Source: Galeruca laticollis (Eukaryota; Arthropoda; Insecta; Coleoptera; Chrysomelidae). From it: a DNA stretch of 64,000 nt. Location: assembly GCA_963921935.1 (NCBI GenBank), contig OY998180.1:111482183-111546182 (forward strand). The letters run 5' to 3'. Below the pieces are notes generated by a model. It saw nothing but the letters and a program-made list of their open reading frames with translations, did not search any database and was not told where the DNA came from. Both the position numbers and the translations under genes were made by a program. Of the stretch, positions 57,382 to 64,000 are shown piece after piece. Position 1 is the stretch's first letter. Each line of letters opens with the position of its first letter.

Positions 57382-58330
57382 GTGAGTTCTCTTTATAATA
57401 TTTTATTACGTTTCCAAAAAACCTATTTTAAAAAAATGTCTGTCTCACCGTATATCAACATGATAACTCACAAACGCGACAGAATTTTTTATTTAAATTT
57501 TATATATAGGTTCAGAATATAAAAACTAATGGTAAGTTTATGAGTGAATAGAATCGGATATATAGTTTTCTGAAAAATTCCATTTTTATACATTTTTCTC
57601 AATTTTCCACCCGAAATAATTTTTTTCTCGAACAACTGACAAATTCTTTGGAATCCTCGAATCAAAAAAACACCCCTATGCAAATTTCATCGGAATACAT
57701 TTTTTTTATTTCATTTCCAATCCAAATAGTCCCACCTATGGAATCGGAAATTTAAAAATAAGTTCAACTTTGATGTATCATAACTCGCTTTGTATTATAG
57801 ATGGAAAGTTGCTGTATTTTTTTATAATATCATGAACACTCCTCTTTCGATTTTCACCAATTTCATAGACGTAGTAACTATACATTTTTTATGGTAATTT
57901 TTTACAACAAATTTTACTTAAATTTTAACCGTGTATATTTTCTACAAATATGAAATGGAATCATTCAAGTATGGTTAGTAATTAAAATGCATATTTTTTA
58001 TATGGGGTGAGAAAGGAATCGATATTCAACACAGTCTCAAAATTATAGAATCTCCCATGGAAGCATGTTAAAAAATTTCAAAAATTTTGTGATCTTGCCC
58101 AAAAGATTGGAAATTTTGGTTTATACTGAATGTATGGAAAAGAATATGCAATACAATGTATTTTAATACCAGGAATTCATTTTTACTTTTCTGCCCAACC
58201 TATCTAATATGCGAGAAAAGAACCTATTGGTTTACCCGAAAAAAAGCTGGAAGTTAGAATTTTTTTTGAGTTATTTTTACGTTTTTTATCAGCAACAACA
58301 CGAAAAAACGGGTTAAAAATCCTGTGTGTA

Positions 58331-58411
58331 TGTCGTCGTTGCTGTCGTCGTAGCTGTCGTCGTTGCTGTCGTCGTTGTCGTCGTTGCTGTCGTCGTCGTC
58401 GTTGTCGTCGG
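58331..58411. repeat. GTC/GTT trinucleotide-type minisatellite
   Basis: An 81-base run built of gtcgtcgtt, gctgtcgtc and similar words. It is purely tandem with interruptions, in the prospero intron. Both strands give long low-complexity frames (valine-rich one way, arginine/glutamine-rich the other) that should not be taken as genes. Confidence 0.94.
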
Positions 58412-58429
58412 CCACTTTTCGTTACATGT

Positions 58430-58760
58430 CTTGTTAGCACGATACAGCCTCCGGAGTTCAACATGTCACCAATTTTATGAATTAATATGGTTCAGGACAT
58501 CTCACAAATGCCACCCTATTGATTTTCAGCTCGCCAGAGCCAGTACAACGGGTGCTATGGTACTTGAGGTACATTTTTGTCATGTTTGCAGAATTTTCAG
58601 CTGGTTAGCACGATACTGCCTCCAGGGTGTATACAAGTGACCAATTTTATGATTGAATATTGTACAGCGGGTTCTATAAATCCAGATATACTATATTTTT
58701 GGTTATTTTTGGAAAAATTTTGGTTAGCACGATACATCCCCCGAAGTGTATACAACACGA
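58430..58760. repeat. Three diverged repeats with a shared core
   Basis: gttagcacgatac recurs at about 58433, 58602 and 58723, each followed by a similar cctcc or cccc and a gtgtatac or gttcaac segment. The spacing is about 170 then 120 bases, so the units have been deleted or trimmed. Confidence 0.75.
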
Positions 58761-59296
58761 AGTAAAGTTAGTTTTAATCTTTAAAACAGTTTATTTTGTG
58801 AAGCATTAGAAAAAAATGTTTGGATGAAAACTATTCGCATCGTTACATAACTGGTATAACTTTCAACTCCTTTTTTGCCTAGAATTTTGTAACAATTTGA
58901 TGATGATGATATGGTAAAATATAAACGATTTAATGAAATATATAACAACCTTACAACAGAGCGGTTGTTTTTAAGCATTTTCAATTCTAAGATTCTATTA
59001 TACAAAATTTTTAGTGTTTATCTTTAAAGCGATGATTTTCATATAAATTTAATATTTATTTTCATGTGTACTTCGTGAATACGAACTGTGCTAGTGGTGG
59101 TTTACGCACCCTTAATATTAAACCCTTAGTTATTGTACAGAACCTTCCCTAAGAGTTTTTAAGTAAGGGACGACTATCAAAAATCGATAAAATCATCCCT
59201 CGGTTTTTATTTTTCAAAGTAGAGAAAATAAGGGTGAGTTTGCTGGTCTTTAGCGTTACGGGAATGAAGTTTTCAACAAGATACATTATCAAAGTT

Positions 59297-59819
59297 TAAT
59301 TTCCGGACATTCTGATTACTGTTAAGGTCACTGAGTTATTATAACATTTGAATTACGATTTAAACTATACCATACAACAATAAAGGTTTGATTTTCTTCA
59401 GAATTGTCTTGTAATCTGTGTCGTTTAGCAGTTTTACCTTTCTTGTTAAGGTTTTTATGGAGAGCTTACGCAGGTGATTATTTCCGTAGATCTGGTTGAT
59501 ATTTGCGTAGAGGTAAAGTTTCCAAAAACTAACATCATCAAATTTTATTTTCCAGAAATTTGTTGAAAATTTAATCGTGACATTGGTATTTCCAACATTC
59601 GGATTACTTCTGAGGGCACTTTGTGATGACTTTTTAGTTACGATTTAAACTTTACCAACTATACTAACACGAATGGTTTGCTCTTCTTCAAACTTTTTTA
59701 TAATCCATGTTATTTAGCAGTTTGACCTTTCTTGTCATGTTTTTTATGGATATCTGACCTGAAAACTTGATATTACAGGTGACTATTTTCATAGATCAGG
59801 TTGATATTTGCTTAATGGA
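59297..59819. repeat. Diverged tandem duplication, about 290-300 bp
   Basis: The stretch 59297-59514 is repeated at 59588-59819: both contain ttacgatttaaact, tttagcagttt, gacctttcttgt or tacctttcttgt, and ggttgatatttgc. Identity is moderate. Confidence 0.78.
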
Positions 59820-60294
59820 GAACTATTAAAAGTAACAGGTATTCAAATAAAAAAGCTCAGATAACGTATATGATGAGGCAGCTTTTCGTAATCTTAGATT
59901 ATTAGCAAACACGTTTCCTAAAATTGAACGGATAATTTATTTATACACCCCACACGACTTAATTTCAGTATGTTTAGACAGATGTGTCTACTTAGATAAG
60001 ATAAGTACTTTTTCCAATAAAACGTTCTCTAATCTATACCAATTTCAGTAATAAAAAGAATATAGAAAATGACTTTGCGTTGTTTTGTAGGCTTATCTGA
60101 TACCAAAACGTTTTTCACTTTACTTCTGATCGATATTCTGGTTTATACTCCGGAACATTTCAGATACTTGAAACTATCGAACTTTTTATTGCAATCGCAA
60201 TTCGAGTAGTTTGAAGTTAATTACAGTTTGGTAATTAAAGGGGTAGTGATCATGATAATCGGCTTCATATATACCAGATTCATTCATACATGGA

Positions 60295-60296
<2 letters not shown>

Positions 60297-60354
<58 letters not shown>
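60297..60354. repeat. (TA)n microsatellite
   Basis: An alternating TA tract of about 58 bases, just past the 3' end of the RTE-like fragment. Confidence 0.95.
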
Positions 60355-60358
<4 letters not shown>

Positions 60359-60721
60359 CAAGAGGGATTTAGTCATCGAAATGGCTTTTTAGATCCTGTT
60401 TTTGGGGGGGAATCAGACCCCATTTTTGAGTTTTCTATCGGTTGTTTCCTCTTTCCAGTTTCGGATTCCTAGGTTGTTTATGTCAGCTATAACCTCTTGT
60501 ACCCACGCTAATTTTGGGCTCCCTCTTTTTCTTTTCTTACTTGCCTTCCCTTCAGTTATTGTATAAATTGTGCTATTTGGACCTGCTCTCGTAACATGTC
60601 CTAACCATTTTAATCTCCGCTCTTTCATTACACTAACGAGTTACCTCTGGATGTCCTTTTTTAGTTTTTTATTTGTTCTTTTCCTATATTCATTTCCCGC
60701 TATTTTGTTGGGTCCTAGTAT

Positions 60722-63060
60722 TCATTCATTCATTCGTTTAGGTTGCGCTCAACAGCCCAGGCACTTGACCGAAGATATTTTACCACTCCCAATATCAACT
60801 TCCACTCCCGAAACTTCATGTCCTCAATATAGGCCACTAGTTTGGTTGGGGGAATTTTTAGTGGTTCTGATGGTTGTATTATGTCCTCTTCAAAATGCTT
60901 CTGCCTGAGTCCTTGTAAGAACTTACATAAGCAGAGTATGTGAGTAGGTGCTTCATTACTTAATTCACAATTTCTACAGATAAGTTCACTAACTTTTCCC
61001 ACGTTGTCTAGATATTTCCTCAGTGTACAGTGCCCAGTAATCAAATCGATAACTGTCTTCAAATGTCTCTTACTCAGTTTTAATACTCTGAGAGTTCTTT
61101 ATTTACATTTTTTCAGTAAGCTTTTTATATAAAGGTGACTTTCTGTCAGGCTCCATTTGATTTGGTGTTCCCTGATTCTGACGATGATATTTAATATCGG
61201 AACAATTGTCAATTATCTTTTCAATATATTGTGGAATTAACTAGAAACAGTAAGTTTCATTTAAAACAGTAAAATGAGTAGATTCCATGAAGTAAGGGTC
61301 GAGACACTTAATTTAATTTGGTTTTCTTTGGGTTGACTGAAAGGTCCTCTTTAAGGTACCAGTCTTCCACAATTCGTAATGCTTCTTGTAAGATATTCGC
61401 GACTGTTTTCAGGAATTTCCCCTTGGTGACAATCAGTAGGTCGTCCGCGAAGGCCTACATGCATATGCCTTGATCAAGTCATCCAAAATTAAATTCCACA
61501 ACAGTGGTGTCCTATGCTCTCGCATGAATCTTATCCATCTGTATGTGGTATTGTTTATCCCTCTTTTTTGAGGGATTCGTTTCTTGATGACATCGATGTC
61601 CAAAGATGCTGCAACGACTATTTCTTTTTTATTCAGACTCCTTTCGAGACCCGACACCAAATTATGTAGAGCAGCTTCTCCTGATTGTCCTGCTTGATAG
61701 ACCCATTGTAGTCCGTGTAGAGGGATGCTCTTAAGCACTTCTTCTTGCAAATGCTTTTGTCTTACTTTTTCCATGGTTTTCACCATGAATGATGTCAGAC
61801 TAATTGCTCTGTAGGATTTAGCCTGGGTGTACTTTTTTCCCTTGTTTGGAAATAAAAACCACCTTTGACTATCTCCATGCAATTAGTATATACTCTAAAG
61901 AATGGCTGCTGCGTAATATCAGCACTAAAGGACTCATTATGATGTTAATTCTCTCTTACAGTCGCTTGGGAAATATGCCATCTGGTCCTGGAGTTTTGTA
62001 AGGGACAAATGAATTTACACTCTGATAAGATGGAGTCTGAAGATCTCATTTGTTAGTTTCCAGTCCTCTTTGATAGCCCTTGTTTTGGATACCGGCGCGT
62101 TATCGTAATTTGAGTCTATCTTTACCGAACCTGGAGGTGTTCTAAAACCTTTACCTCTGTATTTGGGAACTCACCGCTCGGCAGCTGAATAGAACTTAGT
62201 TTATTAGAAGTGTCCCTTTTGAGAATCTTGTTAATTCTGACCCTATCAGGGACACCTTGTATGTCCTCACAAAATTCCCTACAGGACCTCTTCTTTGATT
62301 GTTTTGTTTTTTCACTATATGCACCTAGTTGAGCCTTATATGCTCCTCAGTTGCCTATCATTTTCGCTTTGTTAAAAAGGTGTCTTGTTTGTTTCCTTAG
62401 TGTTGTCAGCTCTTTGTTCGACCAGACGGCTTGTCAGGAAGAGCGACTCTCCCTTATCGGATAGTTATAGTTATAAGAGGTCACTATGGTCTGTTGCAAC
62501 CATGCAGCTGTTGCCTCTAACTCCTCAGCAATTATAGGTCTGCCTAGGTGTATACGGTTTTTAGAAAGCTTATTGTCCACATTCGCAATATCAAGTTCAG
62601 TAGTACATAAATAGTCAAATAGTTTCTTACCTCTAGTGCTGTAGTGCTTGCTGCCCCTGCGTAGGTATCAGCCCCTACAACAACATCCAGTTTGTGTCGT
62701 CAAGCGTATTCCATTACGTCCTCCTTATTAGACGCCGGTAATAGTTCTTATGAAGCGATGGGAAGATATGGAGACAATAGACCTTTTTAGAGTTTAACAT
62801 TTTCTGCTACCATATCACCTATACTAAGTTCTATGCTTGGCATCAAGTTATATTTAGATCTGTAACAGATACAAGCTCTTACTTTAGTGCAATAAGTTCC
62901 CATTATCAGTCCCATTTCCCTAATATTTAGCCCTAGTATCTTACCTTTGTATATCCAAGGTTCTTGTATTAGAGTCGATGTTATCGGCCACAGCTCTTCG
63001 ATGTAGAACAGCAGTGGCCGTCTTCTTGTGCTGCAGGTTTACTTGTAGCACCTTTAATAC
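60722..63060 (-). mobile_element. R1/LOA-like non-LTR element nested in the RTE-like one
   Basis: The 8-bp sequence cctagtat flanks it on both sides (60714-60721 and 63061-63068), so it inserted into the RTE-like element. In minus-strand order it shows endonuclease fragments (LIQEPWIYKGKILGL near 62975 and NKLSKNRIHLGRPI near 62570), RT (SYRAISLTSFMVKTMEK, near 61814, and ADDLLIVTKGKFLKT near 61430) and a C-terminal LITGHCTLRKYL and CRNCELSNEAPTHILCLC near 60980. The 3' tail has gaat units (plus strand tcattcattcattc from 60722). RNase H is absent and an unrelated stretch near 61220-61310 lies in its place. Many stops. Confidence 0.85.
61223..61302 (-). repeat. Short insert related to the prospero intron 1 palindrome
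   Basis: About 78 bases similar to 55631-55709 (shared words cagt.agtttcatttaaaa, gtagattcca and gggtcga). It lies where the RT-to-RNase H part of the nested element should be. Confidence 0.7.
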
Positions 63061-64000
63061 CCTAGTATGTTTCTTAGTATCTACCGTTCAAAAATTCTTA
63101 GGTCTTCTTGTTGCTTCTTGGTCGTTATCATAATTTCAGCTCCATATGTTATTGTTGGTCTAATTATTGTTTTATAAATTGTCATCTAGGTGGTTTTGCC
63201 TAGAAATTTACTTTTTAATAACATATTATTTGCCTGGAATACTTTGTTTCCCGCCTTTATTTTCTCTTCACTTCCCTTATCTCCATCCCTATCGTTGGTT
63301 ATTGTCATTCCTAGATATTTGATTTTATTAACTTCTTCAAATTTAAAGTCGCCAATTCCGGTATTACTGTTCATTAGGTGTTTGTTTACGGTCATTATTT
63401 CTGTTTTTGTTTCATTTATTTGTAGGCCAATTCTTTTACCTTCTTCCACAAATTCTTCAAGTATTTTTTCCATAATCCCTATGTTTTTGCTACCAACAAG
63501 AAGTCGTCAGCATCTGTTGCCAATTGCCCAACCCTTATTCTTATGTTTCCTTTATCCACGTTTCTGACTACATATTCCAGCGCCAGATTAAATAGAATTG
63601 TTGTCATAGAATCTCCCTCTCTGACGCCTTTGCTAATTTTGAATCTATTCGTTTCATCTTTATGTGTTTTTACAGTAGCTATTGATTGTTTAAAAGCCAT
63701 GCAGACTACCTTTCTTAGTCTTTTGTTGATCTCCATAATTTTAAGTGCTCTCATTAGTTGTCTATTTATTGAGTCAAGGCTTGTACGAAATCTTTACATA
63801 GAATCTCGCACTAAAAACAAAATTCCAATTAAATAAAAGATGAAAATTATTGTGAAAAAAGTTTTCTTCTTCAGGGACAATACTATCTGGTAGCACAGTT
63901 TCATCCTCAATGCTTTCATCGCTTAGCAAAGTTGTATAAAAAGGCGATACTCGTTTGGTACACTTGTAGAATTGCAAATATCTCTTTAATGTTTCAGCAT

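Larger units (their letters stand above)
60413..63795 (-). mobile_element. RTE-like non-LTR retrotransposon remnant split by another element
   Basis: Minus-strand RT fragments lie at 63795-63069: MRALKIMEINKRLRK, KISKGVREGDSMTTILFNLA and LATDADDFLLVAKT (a changed YADD box), then LQINETKTEIMTVN, KIKYLGMTITNDRD and TIYKTIIRPTITYGAE. The same element resumes at 60713-60413 with GNEYRKRTNKKLKKD and MKERRLKWLGHVTRAG, the usual C-terminal motif of RTE-type proteins, then KGSPKLAWVQEV. The middle is interrupted by 60722-63060. The 5' part of the element, including endonuclease, is missing. Confidence 0.78.
57382..64000 (+). other. pros: prospero intron 3 (continues past the window)
   Basis: Donor AG/GTGAGT. 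No further prospero coding sequence was found to 64000. The intron contains diverged tandem repeats and nested retrotransposons, listed separately. Between 57382 and 58330 and between 59820 and 60290 nothing was recognised. Confidence 0.8.

Noticed and set aside
58204..58464. Open frames over the GTC/GTT run (valine-rich on plus, arginine/glutamine-rich on minus)
   Set aside because: They come only from the trinucleotide repeat; no conserved domain, no splice context.
57382..64000. Search for the remaining homeo-prospero exons
   Set aside because: No sequence coding for the rest of the domain was seen on the plus strand; the exons are presumed to lie outside the window.

Overview
The window is insect genomic DNA, AT-rich, with one host gene and many layers of transposable elements. 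Its last quarter carries the start of prospero, the homeodomain regulator of neural fate. A coding exon of 684 codons is followed by two short exons that lead into the homeo-prospero domain. The remaining exons lie beyond the right edge. The transposon mix (Tc1/mariner with DUF4817-type transposases, pogo-like, hAT, Harbinger, Ty3/gypsy, I/LOA/R1-type, RTE-like and Penelope-like elements) suits a beetle or similar insect, but the order cannot be fixed from this window. No tRNA, rRNA or CRISPR was seen. || Layout. 1-16 kb: decayed DNA transposons and non-LTR fragments, a solo LTR (664-1142) and a nearly complete pogo-like element (5146-7631). 16.8-23.3 kb: a Ty3/gypsy element on the minus strand with both LTRs, a 4-bp target duplication and a tRNA-Leu-type primer site. 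Its gag begins with a SAP domain. The end of its pol carries a TARG1/OARD1-like macro domain and a CCCH zinc finger. A second solo LTR of the family lies at 40610-41094. 23.3-25 kb: a mariner remnant against a Penelope-like fragment. 25.4-36.2 kb: a nested stack, in which a palindromic AT-rich locus holds an LTR element with a pol deletion, an I-type retrotransposon (25632-30987) has split that element's 5' LTR, and a Penelope-like element with inverted arms sits alongside. 36-49 kb: mostly unrecognised AT-rich DNA, with a non-LTR tail, mariner copies (one with about 0.5-kb inverted repeats) and hairpins. 49.8-52.9 kb: a satellite array of 151-bp monomers with higher-order order, ending about 300 bp before the prospero start codon. 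53.2-64 kb: prospero exons and introns. The large third intron holds diverged tandem repeats and an R1/LOA-like element nested in an RTE-like one. || Two results stand out. First, prospero shows all splice signals of the twintron known from Drosophila: an AT-AC U12 intron with a U2 intron nested inside, which would add or drop 25 residues just before the homeodomain. Second, the gypsy element has acquired nucleic-acid- and ADP-ribose-related modules (SAP, CCCH, macro). I do not recall this combination being described. Almost every mobile-element reading frame here is broken by stops, frameshifts or deletions. The window therefore records past invasions rather than active elements, except that one 427-codon coiled-coil ORF remains open.
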